Below are positions 1 to 9,723 of a stretch of DNA of 64,000 nt, piece by piece. The first letter of the stretch is position 1, and the number at the start of each line of letters is the position of its first letter. This DNA comes from Roseibium album (GTDB lineage Bacteria; Pseudomonadota; Alphaproteobacteria; Rhizobiales; Stappiaceae), in NCBI RefSeq assembly GCF_001404515.1, contig NZ_CXWE01000003.1, positions 496,001 to 560,000 of the forward strand, given 5' to 3'. The translations under genes were made by a program, and so were the position numbers. The notes under the pieces were generated by a model. That model was not told the DNA's origin. It ran no database searches and saw nothing but the letters and a program-made list of their open reading frames with translations.

Positions 1-435
1 CTTTCGGATATAGGAGCGTTCGCCCCAGAGAAAGAGATTCTTCGCGGTTTGCATGGTGATCGTGCTAGCGCCACGCGGCCGCTCGCCCTCGCTGAGTGCT
101 TCGACCTGGTCCTGCAATGCATCCCATTCGACACCGTCATTGCTGCAAAATCCGCTGTCTTCGGATGTAATCACCGATCTGGCCAGGTGTGGTGAAATCT
201 CCTCCAGCGGCACCCACTGACGGTCCACCCAGAGAAACTGGACATACCGTGCAAGCATCAGCGTGCTGATGGGCGGCACGACGGAATAGACGATTGTGAG
301 AACAGGCGGCAGCAGGATCAGGACCAGAAGCAGCTGCAGCACACGCCGGCGCAGCGTCCGCCACAACGAACGTTTTCCGCGGGTTCTTCCACCCTTGGCC
401 GTTTCCCGTCCGGCAGCGGTCTTACTTCTGCCCAT
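1..435 (-). CDS. mtgA: Monofunctional peptidoglycan transglycosylase MtgA (partial, N-terminal 145 aa)
   Basis: The frame opens at an ATG (433-435) and runs off the left edge without a stop, so only the N-terminal 145 codons are present. The product has a basic N-terminus, one membrane segment (about residues 33-52), then the glycosyltransferase family 51 start: a VITSEDSGFC stretch holding the catalytic Glu motif, and RGASTITMQTAKNLFLW, the family's second conserved block. MtgA polymerises lipid II glycan strands at the cytoplasmic membrane. The canonical motif reads EDxxF with H in between, and here it reads SEDSGF, which fits. The start overlaps the end of the upstream cfa gene by 14 bases, so the two are probably cotranscribed. 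Confidence 0.88.
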   Translation of the reverse strand, partial: MGRSKTAAGRETAKGGRTRGKRSLWRTLRRRVLQLLLVLILLPPVLTIVYSVVPPISTLMLARYVQFLWVDRQWVPLEEISPHLARSVITSEDSGFCSNDGVEWDALQDQVEALSEGERPRGASTITMQTAKNLFLWGERSYIRK

Positions 436-1642
436 TCAACTTCCGTTCGTTGTCGACAATGAAGTCCCGGATGATCGGCACCGCGTCCCGTTCTTTCGAC
501 AGCAGCAACTGGAAAACCATGTTCGAGCCATGCAGGAAACCCAGTTCAACGGCGCACAGGTAAAACTCCCACATCCGGCAGAAGGCCTCGTCATAGAGCT
601 CGGCGGCAGCCTGCCGCTGCCCTTCGAACCGGAGACGCCAGTCGCGGATCGTATAGTAGTAGTGCAACCGCAGGATTTCCGTGTCGCAGACCCATAGTCC
701 AAGACGCTCGGTCGAGGCAAAGACTTCCGATAACGCCGGCACATACCCGCCCGGAAAGATGTATTTGCGGATAAACGGACCTGTCGTTCCCGGAGGTGTC
801 ATCCGCCCGATCGAATGGATGACCGCAAATCCCTGATCCGTCAGGCAGTCGCGCACCTTGCCGAAATAATCGTCGAGATGACCTATACCCACATGTTCCA
901 TCATGCCGACGGAGATGACCCTGTCGAAGCGTCCCTCGAATTCCCGGTAGTCCTTCAGGACGAACGAAACCCTGTCTTCCACCCCTGCCGCACGCACACG
1001 TTCCTCTGCGATCTTGACCTGTTCGGGCGACACGTTGAGCGAGGTCACGCGCGCACCGGCCTGGGCCATGCGAATCGCCAGAGATCCCCAGCCACCGCCG
1101 ATCTCGAGGACTTCCATGTCTTCTTCAAGATCGAGCTTTGCAACAAGATGCGTCAGTTTGGCGTCCTGCGCGGCTTCCAGGCTCTCGTCCGGATCCGTGT
1201 AGTAGGCGCAGCTGTAGTTCAGCCCGTCGTCAAGAAACAGGCGATAAAGCTCGGTGGAAAGATCGTAGTGATGCCGTGCCTGCTTCTTCGCGCGTTCCAC
1301 GCTGTTCTTCTGATGATGGCGCCGAAGTGCCTTCCAGCCCTTGCGCAGAAGTCCCTGCACGGGGTGCGCACCCAGAGGAGCCCGGTTGATGGAAAACAGG
1401 AACATGAAATCAAAGCATGTCGACCCTTCCTCCATCGTCAGGGTGCCGTCCATGTAGGCTTCGCCTGCTGCGAGCTCGGGATTGAGAAAGAGGGACCTGT
1501 AGAGCTTTTTGTCGTGAAGCCGTATCGTGACCGTCGGACCATCCTCGCCGGATCCGAATTCGTGAACTCCTCCGTCGACATCGATGACGCGCATGCGGCC
1601 GCGCTTGATAAAGGAACGAAGAAGGCTCGACAGCAATTTCAT
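422..1642 (-). CDS. cfa: Cyclopropane-fatty-acyl-phospholipid synthase
   Basis: The 406-residue product transfers a methylene group from S-adenosylmethionine to the double bond of unsaturated phospholipid acyl chains, at the inner face of the membrane. The N-terminal domain carries the conserved GEAYMDG block (60-66). The catalytic domain has NYSCAYY (142-148), the SAM-binding motif VLEIGGGWG (178-186) and a GMMEHVG block after it, all typical of the family. Length is normal. The gene is transcribed towards mtgA, with which it overlaps. Cfa and its relatives share this fold, so a related mycolic-acid-type methyltransferase cannot be fully excluded, but that is unlikely in this group. Confidence 0.93.
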   Translation of the reverse strand: MKLLSSLLRSFIKRGRMRVIDVDGGVHEFGSGEDGPTVTIRLHDKKLYRSLFLNPELAAGEAYMDGTLTMEEGSTCFDFMFLFSINRAPLGAHPVQGLLRKGWKALRRHHQKNSVERAKKQARHHYDLSTELYRLFLDDGLNYSCAYYTDPDESLEAAQDAKLTHLVAKLDLEEDMEVLEIGGGWGSLAIRMAQAGARVTSLNVSPEQVKIAEERVRAAGVEDRVSFVLKDYREFEGRFDRVISVGMMEHVGIGHLDDYFGKVRDCLTDQGFAVIHSIGRMTPPGTTGPFIRKYIFPGGYVPALSEVFASTERLGLWVCDTEILRLHYYYTIRDWRLRFEGQRQAAAELYDEAFCRMWEFYLCAVELGFLHGSNMVFQLLLSKERDAVPIIRDFIVDNERKLNGQK

Positions 1643-1845
1643 GGGCAGGTCTCCGGGGCGGCGGCACCAACGATGGCCGCGCTTTGCTGTTCAATACAGC
1701 CAGTTGGTCAGTTTTTCAAAATCCGGTCTTGACGATACAGCGAATTGGTTTCAGGGAAACCGGAACTTGCGGTACGCGGACAAAATAGGATCTACAATTG
1801 AATCGTGCCCTGGACAATGACGGCAAAAACAGCCTGGAGTACATC

Positions 1846-2751
1846 GTGACGTTTGATTTGAAGCAGCACCTGACGAAACAGGCCAGCCGAATCGAAACAG
1901 TTCTGGACAAGCTCCTGAACGACGCGGTGCTTGACGAGGAGATGGCGCGCCCTCCTCGCCTGCTCGCGGCCATGCGTCACGGGGCCCTGAATGGCGGAAA
2001 GCGCCTGCGGCCCATACTTGTCATGGAAACCGCGAAACTGTTCGGACGCGATGACGACGGTGTCCTGCTGGCTGCCAGCGCATTGGAACTCGTTCATTGT
2101 TATTCGCTTGTCCATGACGATCTTCCGGCAATGGACGACGACGACTTGCGCCGCGGCCGGCCAACGGTGCACAGGGCCTTCGACGAAGCAACCGCAATCC
2201 TGGCTGGTGATGCCCTTCTGACGCTCGCCTTTGACGTGATTGCAAACGAAGATGTTCATGACGACCCCGCTGTCCGGCTGCGCCTGTCCAGGGAACTGTC
2301 ACGCGCCGCCGGGATCGGCGGCATGGCCGGCGGGCAGATGCTCGACCTTGAATCGGAGCACAGGGACCGGTCGGAAGCCGAAATCCGCACGCTCCAGTCG
2401 ATGAAGACCGGCGCCCTGCTTAGATATGCCTGCCGCGCCGGAGCATTCCTTGCCGGCGCACCGGTCGCCGATCTGGAGCGGATGAGCCGCTTTGGTGACG
2501 TGATCGGTCTAGCCTTTCAGTTGGCAGATGATCTTCTTGATGTCGAATCGAACCCCGAGGCAATGGGCAAGGCAACGGGCAAGGACGCCGAAGCAGGCAA
2601 GGCAACGCTTGTCGGCCTGTGGGGTGTGGAAAAAACGCGCGCCGAACTGAACAAGCTGCTCAACGAGAGCGAAACTCTTCTGGCTGTTTATGAGGGACGC
2701 GCTGTTTCACTGGCGGCAATCGCGGACTATATCGTCAGTCGTTCGAACTGA
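1846..2751 (+). CDS. ispA: Farnesyl/geranylgeranyl diphosphate synthase (polyprenyl synthetase)
   Basis: This short-chain trans-prenyl diphosphate synthase condenses isopentenyl diphosphate with allylic primers to supply quinone, hopanoid and undecaprenyl synthesis. Visible motifs are GGKRLRP (about 50-56), the first Asp-rich motif DDLPAMDDDD starting near residue 91, and the second Asp-rich motif DDLLD near residue 228. The first motif has the longer DDxxxxD spacing usual in bacterial IspA. I chose GTG 1846 because GGAG lies 7 bases upstream and the resulting 302 residues match the family; a TTG at 1798 would add 16 residues. The 3' end overlaps the convergent tyrC gene by 17 bases. Product chain length cannot be read from sequence alone. 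Confidence 0.9.
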   Translation: MTFDLKQHLTKQASRIETVLDKLLNDAVLDEEMARPPRLLAAMRHGALNGGKRLRPILVMETAKLFGRDDDGVLLAASALELVHCYSLVHDDLPAMDDDDLRRGRPTVHRAFDEATAILAGDALLTLAFDVIANEDVHDDPAVRLRLSRELSRAAGIGGMAGGQMLDLESEHRDRSEAEIRTLQSMKTGALLRYACRAGAFLAGAPVADLERMSRFGDVIGLAFQLADDLLDVESNPEAMGKATGKDAEAGKATLVGLWGVEKTRAELNKLLNESETLLAVYEGRAVSLAAIADYIVSRSN

Positions 2752-3679
2752 CGGGACTGCCGGCAACGTGACGGCCGAAGTCCGGTGCATCGGTCTCCTG
2801 GCCTGCTTCGATGATCGAACGGCGGATGCTTCTGGTGCGGGTGAACAGATCGAACAGCATCTGGCCGTCGCCCCAGCGTATCGCCCTTTGCATGGCAGAC
2901 AGGTCTTCGGAAAACCGCGCCAGCATTTCCAGGATCGCTTCCTTGTTGTTGAGACAGACGTCCCGCCACATGGTCGGATCGGAGGCCGCAAGACGGGTAA
3001 AGTCTCGAAAACCGGAAGCGGAGTACTTGATCACCTGCGACTTGGTCACCGTGGCCAGGTCGTCGGCGGTGCCGACGATGTTGTAGGCAATCAGATGCGG
3101 CAAGTGCGAGACGATCGCCAGCACCAGATCGTGGTGCTTCGGCTCCATCAGGTCCACATCGGAACCGCAACTCTCCCAAAATGTCTTGAGCTTCTGAAGA
3201 GCTTCCTGATCAACATCATCAGGCGGTGTCAGAATGCACCAGCGCTGATCGAACAGGGTTGAAAACCCCGCGTCCGGGCCTGAGTGTTCCGTTCCCGCGA
3301 TCGGGTGGCCGGGAATGAAATGCACACCGTCCGGAACATGCGGGCTTACCTGCTCGACCACCGACTCCTTTGTCGAACCTGCATCGCTCAGGATGGCGCC
3401 TTTTTTCAGTGAAGGCGCAATCCACTTGGCCACTGCCTCGTTGGCTCCCACCGGAACACACAGAATGACAAGGTCAGCGTCTTCCACGGCAGCAGCCGCA
3501 TCAAGCGCGTAGTAATCCCCAAGGCCGAGTTCTTCCGCCCGCTGCAATGTTGCGGGAGAGCGGGTGGAAATGGAAATCTCGTTCACCAGGCCCCGCTGCC
3601 GGGCAACCTGTGCAAGGGAAGATCCGATCAGGCCGATGCCGATCAGGGCCATTCGATTGAAAAGGGGAGCACCAGTCAT
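2735..3679 (-). CDS. tyrC: Prephenate/arogenate dehydrogenase
   Basis: The 314-residue cytoplasmic enzyme carries out oxidative decarboxylation of prephenate or arogenate on the way to tyrosine. It starts with a nucleotide-binding GIGLIGSS motif (14-21), then has VILCVPVG, the SDAGSTKE block and FIPGHPIAGTEHSG, all characteristic of the TyrA/TyrC dehydrogenase family. There is no fused chorismate mutase or ACT domain. It is the last gene of a three-gene operon after chorismate mutase and hisC, 17 bases downstream of hisC. Together the three genes would make tyrosine and phenylalanine precursors. The choice between prephenate (NAD) and arogenate (NAD/NADP) as substrate is not settled by the sequence. 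Confidence 0.92.
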   Translation of the reverse strand: MTGAPLFNRMALIGIGLIGSSLAQVARQRGLVNEISISTRSPATLQRAEELGLGDYYALDAAAAVEDADLVILCVPVGANEAVAKWIAPSLKKGAILSDAGSTKESVVEQVSPHVPDGVHFIPGHPIAGTEHSGPDAGFSTLFDQRWCILTPPDDVDQEALQKLKTFWESCGSDVDLMEPKHHDLVLAIVSHLPHLIAYNIVGTADDLATVTKSQVIKYSASGFRDFTRLAASDPTMWRDVCLNNKEAILEMLARFSEDLSAMQRAIRWGDGQMLFDLFTRTRSIRRSIIEAGQETDAPDFGRHVAGSPVSSND

Positions 3680-3696
3680 GTGTTGTCGTTCTGCCT

Positions 3697-4833
3697 TCAG
3701 GCTTGTCCCAGAAATTCTTTCAGATGTTGGAGAACAGTCCGGTTCGCCTGTTCCGATCCAACCGTCATGCGCAATGCATTCGGCAGGCCGTAGTTACCGA
3801 CCTGGCGCAAGACACAGCCGCGCTCAAGAAGATAGGCATCCGCATCGACCGCGCGCTTGCCGTCTTCATCCGGGAAATGCACAAGAATAAAGTTTCCGAC
3901 ACTCGGCGTGACCTGAAGACCAAGCCTTTCCAGCTCCCCGGTCAGCCAGGGCAGCCAGGCATCGTTGTGCTCGACGGCCCGCGTAACGAATTCCCTGTCC
4001 TTGACGGCGGCAATCCCTGCCGCGATCGCCATGCCGGAAACGTTGAACGGTCCACGAATACGATTGAGTGCGTCAATGATGTGTGCAGGCCCGAAGCCCC
4101 AGCCAATTCGGAGATTTGCAAGACCGTAGATCTTCGAAAAGGTCCGCGTCATGACAACATTCTGGGTTGTTGCCGCCAGTTCTATGCCGCTTTCATAGTC
4201 GTTCTTGCGCACATATTCCCCGTAGGCAGCATCGAGTACCAATAGAACATGCGCGGGAAGACCCTCGTGCAGGCGCTTGACCTCCTCAAACGGCAGATAA
4301 GTGCCGGTTGGATTGTTCGGGTTGGCGATAAAGACCATCTTGGTCTTGTCGGTCACCCTGGCCAGGATTGCATCGACATCTGTCTTGAGGCCCGTTTCCG
4401 GAGCAACCACCGGAGTTGCGCCTGCTGCCCGGATGGCAATGTCATAGATCAGGAAGCCATGCTCGGAATAGATCGCTTCATCGCCAGGTGAGAGATAGGC
4501 GTAGGCAAGAAAACTCAGAATTTCGTCCGAACCGGCACCGCAGATGATCCGGTCCGGATGCAGGCCATAGGTTTCGGCAATGGCATCACGTAGCTCATTT
4601 GCGGCACCGTCCGGATAGAGTTCCAGATTCTGCGCAACCGTCTCGATCGCGGCTTTCGCCGCGGAACTCGTACCGAGCGGTGTTTCGTTTGACGAGAGTT
4701 TGTGCAGCGTTTGCCCGTGAGTTCCCTTGGATTTGCCGGGAACATAAGCCGCTATGTCAAGAACACCGGCCTTCGGCAGGGGGCGATCCGATTTGGTCAC
4801 GTCAGGTTCCTTCAATTTCGTCATCTCGTTCAT
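3697..4833 (-). CDS. hisC: Histidinol-phosphate aminotransferase (HisC; likely also aromatic aminotransferase)
   Basis: The product is a 378-residue pyridoxal-phosphate aminotransferase of fold type I, subgroup Ibeta. The NPNNPTG block is at 171-177 and the PLP-binding lysine is K234 in [18 protein letters not shown]. It converts imidazole acetol phosphate to histidinol phosphate. Because it sits between chorismate mutase and prephenate dehydrogenase, it probably also transaminates prephenate or aromatic keto acids, as known for HisH/AroJ-type enzymes. Its ATG overlaps the stop codon of the upstream chorismate mutase gene (ATGA), which indicates translational coupling. Other his genes are not in the window. 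Confidence 0.9.
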   Translation of the reverse strand: MNEMTKLKEPDVTKSDRPLPKAGVLDIAAYVPGKSKGTHGQTLHKLSSNETPLGTSSAAKAAIETVAQNLELYPDGAANELRDAIAETYGLHPDRIICGAGSDEILSFLAYAYLSPGDEAIYSEHGFLIYDIAIRAAGATPVVAPETGLKTDVDAILARVTDKTKMVFIANPNNPTGTYLPFEEVKRLHEGLPAHVLLVLDAAYGEYVRKNDYESGIELAATTQNVVMTRTFSKIYGLANLRIGWGFGPAHIIDALNRIRGPFNVSGMAIAAGIAAVKDREFVTRAVEHNDAWLPWLTGELERLGLQVTPSVGNFILVHFPDEDGKRAVDADAYLLERGCVLRQVGNYGLPNALRMTVGSEQANRTVLQHLKEFLGQA

Positions 4834-5690
4834 CCTTGCGACTCGCCGCCGCCAAATTCGTCACCTGCATCACCGTCGATCGGTGTTGCGTAGCCACCGA
4901 CCTGCCGCAAGACATCCGGCTCGGCGCCTGCATCGGTGCAGGCCTTCAGGACATCTTCTTCTGTCAGCTCGCCGGAAATCGCCAGCAGGGCGTCGACACC
5001 GTTTGCCGAACGGAAGAAACTGAGGACTTCAATACCCTGATCCATCAGTTTGCCCGGCAGCAGATCGGACCATCGGGCGTCATAAACTGCTACATCCGCG
5101 TTGTCGACAAGGCTTCCGGTCTTGGCAAGTACCAGCGCCGGCAGATCTGAGGGCCTGTCGTCCTGCATGACGAACGGCAACCGCGCCCTGACAAGGGCGC
5201 CTGAGTCGCTCAGGCCACGCCACCAGGGCAACTCTGCCCGGTCGTTCAACGCGACAATGCCGATTGCTCCATCAGACAGTCCGACTGCGTCGACGACATC
5301 GGCCGCATCGCTGCACGGATCCAGCTCGACGGAAAATCCGAAATAGAACCGTGCCAGATCGAGCATCTCGATCAGCTCGGCACCACCATCGAGATAGATG
5401 ACGGCTTCCGCCTTCAGGTTGGTACACGCGCAGATGATGTCACGCCAGATGTGCTCGACCGTTGCAAGCGGCAGAACACCCTCGTGTCGTTCCACCATCT
5501 GCCGGACACTTTCCGCATCCCGCTCCGGATCGAAGAAAGACGCACTGGTGACGGCCGGATCAACTGCAGACTGGATCACAGCTTCGATTTCGGCTCGCTC
5601 CATGAGCGCCTGATGAAGCCGCATGTCGATCTCGTCAACACGCCTGCGCAATTCGGCAATTGTCGTCCCGCCGTCCGGTGATTGCGACAT
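4830..5690 (-). CDS. Chorismate mutase (AroQ type) with long C-terminal extension
   Basis: From ATG 5690 the product has 286 residues. Residues about 13-95 form the all-helical AroQ chorismate mutase domain: [20 protein letters not shown], then an Arg/Glu-rich helix with RAEIEAVI, and a final helix ending near ICACTNLK. This domain converts chorismate to prephenate. The remaining 180 residues have no motif I can name with certainty, but their layout (alpha/beta segment, then a segment resembling an ACT domain around [17 protein letters not shown]) recalls a prephenate dehydratase that lacks the catalytic Thr-Arg-Phe. An in-frame start at 5768 would add 26 residues; I prefer 5690 because the AroQ domain then begins normally. 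It is the first gene of the operon with hisC and tyrC. Confidence 0.82.
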   Translation of the reverse strand: MSQSPDGGTTIAELRRRVDEIDMRLHQALMERAEIEAVIQSAVDPAVTSASFFDPERDAESVRQMVERHEGVLPLATVEHIWRDIICACTNLKAEAVIYLDGGAELIEMLDLARFYFGFSVELDPCSDAADVVDAVGLSDGAIGIVALNDRAELPWWRGLSDSGALVRARLPFVMQDDRPSDLPALVLAKTGSLVDNADVAVYDARWSDLLPGKLMDQGIEVLSFFRSANGVDALLAISGELTEEDVLKACTDAGAEPDVLRQVGGYATPIDGDAGDEFGGGESQG

Positions 5691-5917
5691 AAGGAAATCC
5701 AGCCTTGGTTTTAGGGTCAGCGGCGCATAGTCATAGGCATGTGATCGCGCAAACGCAAAAGAAATCATTGACTCTGAAAGCCCGGCACGGCTAGGTCGCC
5801 AGTCTGGTCGCAGTCACCGATCCGGACATTGAGACTGGATTTGCGGTACCTGCAGCACCACTTAGTTTCGATCCGCCCGAGTATCTTCGAAAAACGAGTA
5901 GAACGCCCTATTGAACC

Positions 5918-7120
5918 ATGCCCGCTGACAGCAACACTCCAGCAGCACTCAACGACGTGAAGGCGAACGAAGCGGAAACGCCTTCCAGCCGACTTGTGCG
6001 CTTTCCGGCGGAAGATCCGCTGGAACTGGATTCGGGCACCCGGCTCGGCCCCTGGCAGATTGCATACGAGACCTACGGCACGCTGAATGCCGAAAAATCG
6101 AATGCGATTCTCGTCTGCCACGCGCTGACCGGCGACCAGTATGTTGCGTCGACCAATCCCGTCACCGGCAAACCGGGCTGGTGGCAACTGATGGTCGGGC
6201 CCGGCAAACCGATCGACACCGATCATTATTTTGTCATTTGCGCCAACGTCCTCGGCGGGTGCCTGGGCACGACCGGTCCGGCAACGATCAATCCTGAGAC
6301 AGGCACGCCGTATGGTCTCGATCTCCCTGTGATCACAATCCGCGACATGGTTCGATCCCAGGCCAGGCTGGTTGACCATCTTGGCATCGAGACACTGTTT
6401 GCTGTAATCGGCGGCTCCATGGGCGGCATGCAGGTTCTGCAATGGGCCGCAAGCTATCCCGACCGTGTTTTCGCGGCCGTTCCCATTGCGGCTGCCGCCC
6501 GGCACACGTCACAGAATATTGCCTTCCACGAAGTCGGGCGGCAGGCAATCATGGCTGACCCCAACTGGCGTGGCGGCAACTACATCGGGGACAATGTCCG
6601 GCCGACGAAAGGTCTTGCGGTTGCCCGCATGGCAGCACACGTCACCTACATGTCAGACGAGTCTCTTCATCAGAAGTTTGGCCGCAATCTGCAGGATCGC
6701 GAAAACCTGACCTTCGGGTTCGATGCCGATTTTCAGATCGAAAGTTATCTGCGTCACCAGGGCATGACCTTTGTCGACCGGTTCGACGCCAATTCCTATC
6801 TCTATGTCACCCGGGCCATGGACTACTTTGACCTGTCGCAGGAATTCGACGGAGTGCTGCCCAACGCCTTCGAGAAAACCGCGACACGGTTCTGCGTGAT
6901 GTCCTTCACGTCCGACTGGCTCTTTCCGACTTCGGAAAGCCGCCGCGTTGTCAAGGCGCTCAATGCAGTGGCCGCGAACGTCTCCTTCGTCGAGATCGAA
7001 AGCGACCGCGGTCATGACTCCTTTCTGCTGGACGTGCCTGAAATGTTTGAAACCATTCAGGGTTTCATGACAGGTGCCGCGCATGCGCGTGGCATTCCGG
7101 CGCCGGGGGAGAAGGCCTGA
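5918..7120 (+). CDS. metX: Homoserine O-acetyltransferase
   Basis: This 400-residue alpha/beta hydrolase-fold enzyme activates homoserine with an acyl-CoA (acetyl-CoA in the named family) for methionine synthesis. The nucleophile is S167 in the elbow GGSMGG (165-170), and the other triad members are D333 (SFTSDWLFP) and H366 (ESDRGHDSF). The [10 protein letters not shown] block near residue 71 is also typical. Length is normal. It is followed after one base by metW, the usual arrangement in proteobacteria. It is divergent from the chorismate mutase operon. Acyl-donor choice between acetyl- and succinyl-CoA in this family cannot be told by homology alone. Confidence 0.93.
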   Translation: MPADSNTPAALNDVKANEAETPSSRLVRFPAEDPLELDSGTRLGPWQIAYETYGTLNAEKSNAILVCHALTGDQYVASTNPVTGKPGWWQLMVGPGKPIDTDHYFVICANVLGGCLGTTGPATINPETGTPYGLDLPVITIRDMVRSQARLVDHLGIETLFAVIGGSMGGMQVLQWAASYPDRVFAAVPIAAAARHTSQNIAFHEVGRQAIMADPNWRGGNYIGDNVRPTKGLAVARMAAHVTYMSDESLHQKFGRNLQDRENLTFGFDADFQIESYLRHQGMTFVDRFDANSYLYVTRAMDYFDLSQEFDGVLPNAFEKTATRFCVMSFTSDWLFPTSESRRVVKALNAVAANVSFVEIESDRGHDSFLLDVPEMFETIQGFMTGAAHARGIPAPGEKA

Positions 7121-7121
7121 C

Positions 7122-7754
7122 ATGAACCTTGCTCCCAGACAGACCCGCACCGGCGAAGTTCGGGGCGACCACAGGGTCGTCGCCTCTCTTGTTCCGATCG
7201 GCGCCCGCGTGCTGGACATCGGCTCCGAGGATGGTGCCCTGCTCGATCATCTGGTGCGGCAGCGCCAGGTCGACGGGCGCGGCGTCGAACTCAGCCAGGT
7301 TGGTGTGAACCGCTGCGTGGCGCGCGGCTTATCGGTGATCCAGGGCGATGCCGACAAGGATCTTGCGGATTATCCCAACGATGCCTTCGACGTCGTTATT
7401 CTGAGCCAGACGCTGCAGGCGACCCGCGAACCGAAAAAGGTCATGCGTGAGTTGCTGCGCATCGGCAAGCAGGTGGTGGTCTCGATCCCGAATTTTGCCC
7501 ATTGGCGCAACCGGATGCAGCTGCTCTTCCGGGGGCGCATGCCGGTGACCAAGTACCTGCCTTACGAATGGTACGACACGCCCAACATTCACTTCTGCTC
7601 GCTCAGGGATTTTGTCGAACTGTGCCGTGAGCTGGACGCGGACGTCGAAAAGGCAATTGCCCTGAGCGGTCGCGGCAACAAGATCCCGGTCAATGCGCCC
7701 TGGTGGGTCTGGAATATCGTTGCCGAACAGGCGGTGTTCCTGCTGAAGCGTTAA
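7122..7754 (+). CDS. metW: Methionine biosynthesis protein MetW
   Basis: The 210-residue product is a class I SAM-dependent methyltransferase-fold protein that works with MetX in methionine synthesis. It has the SAM-site motif VLDIGSEDGALL near residue 29, then a VSIPNFAHWRNR stretch and FCSLRDFVELC, all specific to the MetW family. The ATG at 7122 lies one base after the metX stop, and the sequence upstream of it in frame is metX coding, so this start is well supported. MetW partners stimulate MetX activity in some species; whether it methylates anything is uncertain. Confidence 0.92.
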   Translation: MNLAPRQTRTGEVRGDHRVVASLVPIGARVLDIGSEDGALLDHLVRQRQVDGRGVELSQVGVNRCVARGLSVIQGDADKDLADYPNDAFDVVILSQTLQATREPKKVMRELLRIGKQVVVSIPNFAHWRNRMQLLFRGRMPVTKYLPYEWYDTPNIHFCSLRDFVELCRELDADVEKAIALSGRGNKIPVNAPWWVWNIVAEQAVFLLKR

Positions 7755-7867
7755 GGCAGCAAAAATCAATTTGCTTGTCTGTTGGCGCGCAACACGCCTC
7801 CATTTCTCCATTGGCAAAGCGATCGGCGGGGACCAGGGTCAATGCCGGTTTGAACGCTGTCAGTCGT

Positions 7868-8668
7868 TCAGGACCCTTTTGCTGCCTCGTTGGAAAATGG
7901 CCCATTTTGAGCACGCACCGCCCTGACAGGTTTCAGGCCGGTTGCAACACCTTCCGGAATGAAGACGGGCCGAAGAACCCGCAGGCGGCTGCGTTTTCCG
8001 TCGGCTGGCAGGCTCTGGAAAACGACTTTCTCCGCTTCCACGACCAGTACACCACCAAAAACCGGCCAGATCTTCCTGCCGATCCCCTCCCAGGTTCTGG
8101 CGGCACGGAGGATTGTGCGGGCCTTGAACGGAGGCATGAACAACGCTTCCTTGTCTCTCAGGACATTGAACTGGCAACTCTTGAGCAGGTCCTTCAACTG
8201 ACCGCCGGAATAGGGCCGGCCGTAACCGAATGGAGACAGCTCCGACTGTGCCCAAAGGCCACGCCGGTTCGGCACGACGGCAATCAATCGTCCACCGGGT
8301 GCCAGGACACGCCAGGCTTCCCTCAGGACGGCTTCGGGGTCTGAACAGTGGTCAAGTGCATGCACCAGCATGAGACGATCGAAGGAAATGTCCGGAAACG
8401 GCAGGGCGGCATCTTCCACCAGTGTGCAGGAACTGTCTCGCTCCCGCGGCCATGGCACGGCCCCCTGCGGCGCGGGCATCGCTGCAATCGCGCGTTCGGC
8501 GGTATCGAGATAAGGACGCATGAAGGGGCCTGCATAGCCGAGCCCCAGGAGCCGTTGACCCTTCAATTCCGGCCACATGCCCTGTACCGGCGCTCCGATC
8601 AGGCTCCGGAGCAACTGTCCGAGAGGCAGATCGTAAAAGGCACGCAAATGGACAACGTCGAGATACAT
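7868..8668 (-). CDS. SAM-dependent methyltransferase (unknown substrate)
   Basis: The 266-residue product has a class I methyltransferase core: a LGLGYAGPFMRPYL motif I near residue 41, then a DAALPFPDISFDRLMLVHALDH stretch (motif II region) and LREAWRVLAPGGRLIAVVPN, the classic post-II block. Motif I is a variant (GLGYAG rather than GxGxG). The C-terminal 60 residues are basic and unordered-looking. The gene is divergent from gloB, an arrangement I know from related alphaproteobacteria. The substrate is unknown. A ubiquinone/menaquinone-type C-methyltransferase is possible but not supported by any specific motif. Confidence 0.8.
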   Translation of the reverse strand: MYLDVVHLRAFYDLPLGQLLRSLIGAPVQGMWPELKGQRLLGLGYAGPFMRPYLDTAERAIAAMPAPQGAVPWPRERDSSCTLVEDAALPFPDISFDRLMLVHALDHCSDPEAVLREAWRVLAPGGRLIAVVPNRRGLWAQSELSPFGYGRPYSGGQLKDLLKSCQFNVLRDKEALFMPPFKARTILRAARTWEGIGRKIWPVFGGVLVVEAEKVVFQSLPADGKRSRLRVLRPVFIPEGVATGLKPVRAVRAQNGPFSNEAAKGS

Positions 8669-8817
8669 TAGGGCACGACCCGCAAACGAGTTCCAAACGG
8701 TCTGAGGCGGAGTTTACCTCCGTGAGGACCCAAAGCACCGGCATTGCCGTCTTGCCCTCCGGCTTCCTGTTTGCCACTGTGGCGAACAACAAGTCAATCA
8801 CTTCAGGATCCTTCTTC

Positions 8818-9600
8818 ATGGCCTTGAGCGACACCACCGAGATCTACCAGTTCCCCTGTCTCAACGATAATTTCGGCGTGCTCATGCATGACAGCGACAG
8901 CGGCACCACAATCGCATTCGATGTACCGGATGCATCAACCTGTCAAAATGCGCTGAAAGAAAAAGGCTGGCAGCTGACCCATATCCTCATCACGCATCAT
9001 CATTGGGATCACGTGCAGGGATTGGGTGAACTGAAACAGGCAACAACCGCGAATGTTTGCGGACCGGCAAGATCCAGCCAGAAAATTCCGGAGCTTGACC
9101 GGACCGTGGATGATGGCGATCACATCCTTTGCGGACCTTACAGGATCAAGGCCATCGCAACCCCGGGACACACGCTTGATCAGATTTCCTGGTACATTCC
9201 CGACATCAAGATGGCCCACACGGGAGACACCCTGTTCTCGCTCGGCTGCGGGCGCGTGTTCGAAGGCGACAAGGAAATGATGTGGTCGTCCCTGGAAAAG
9301 CTGGGACGCGAACTGCCGGATGACACGGTAATCTACTGTGGACACGAATATACCGAAGCCAATGCGAAGTTCGCCTTGACCATCGACCCGGGAAACAGTG
9401 ATCTCAAGGCGCGCGCGGCGGAAGTCGCGGAGCTGCGTTCACGCGGCGAGCCGACCCTTCCCACCACGATGGCGCAGGAGAAGGCCACCAACCCGTTTCT
9501 GCGTGCCGCCGAGGCATCTGTTGCACAGGCCCTCGGCATGGAAGGCAAACCGGCAGTCGAGGTTTTTTCCGAAATTCGCACACGCAAGGACAACGCCTGA
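8818..9600 (+). CDS. gloB: Hydroxyacylglutathione hydrolase (glyoxalase II)
   Basis: The 260-residue metallo-beta-lactamase-fold enzyme hydrolyses S-lactoylglutathione to lactate and glutathione, the second step of methylglyoxal detoxification. The metal-binding HHHWDH motif lies at residues 60-65; further ligands sit in TPGHTLD, AHTGDTLFSLGCGRVFEG and YCGHEYT. The C-terminal part has the glutathione-binding Lys/Arg-rich tail NPFLRA...VFSEIRTRKD. I start at ATG 8818, which has AGGA 9 bases upstream; an in-frame start at 8722 would add 32 residues that do not fit the family. Confidence 0.95.
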   Translation: MALSDTTEIYQFPCLNDNFGVLMHDSDSGTTIAFDVPDASTCQNALKEKGWQLTHILITHHHWDHVQGLGELKQATTANVCGPARSSQKIPELDRTVDDGDHILCGPYRIKAIATPGHTLDQISWYIPDIKMAHTGDTLFSLGCGRVFEGDKEMMWSSLEKLGRELPDDTVIYCGHEYTEANAKFALTIDPGNSDLKARAAEVAELRSRGEPTLPTTMAQEKATNPFLRAAEASVAQALGMEGKPAVEVFSEIRTRKDNA

Positions 9601-9723
9601 TACCGATTCGTTGCCGATCGTTCAGCTGTTCGATTTACGCCAGTGATTTCTGCATCCGAAACCTTAAAACGCCGGCTTCTGCCCCCATATGCACTTCATT
9701 GTGATCATGTAGGGGCAGAATCC

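Noticed and set aside
815..1732. 305-residue plus-strand frame opposite cfa
   Set aside because: Antisense shadow of a well-supported gene, with no recognisable domain.
5769..5917. Possible SAM-II riboswitch before metX
   Set aside because: Alphaproteobacterial metX/metA genes often have one, but the conserved pseudoknot pattern is not visible in this 149-base gap.
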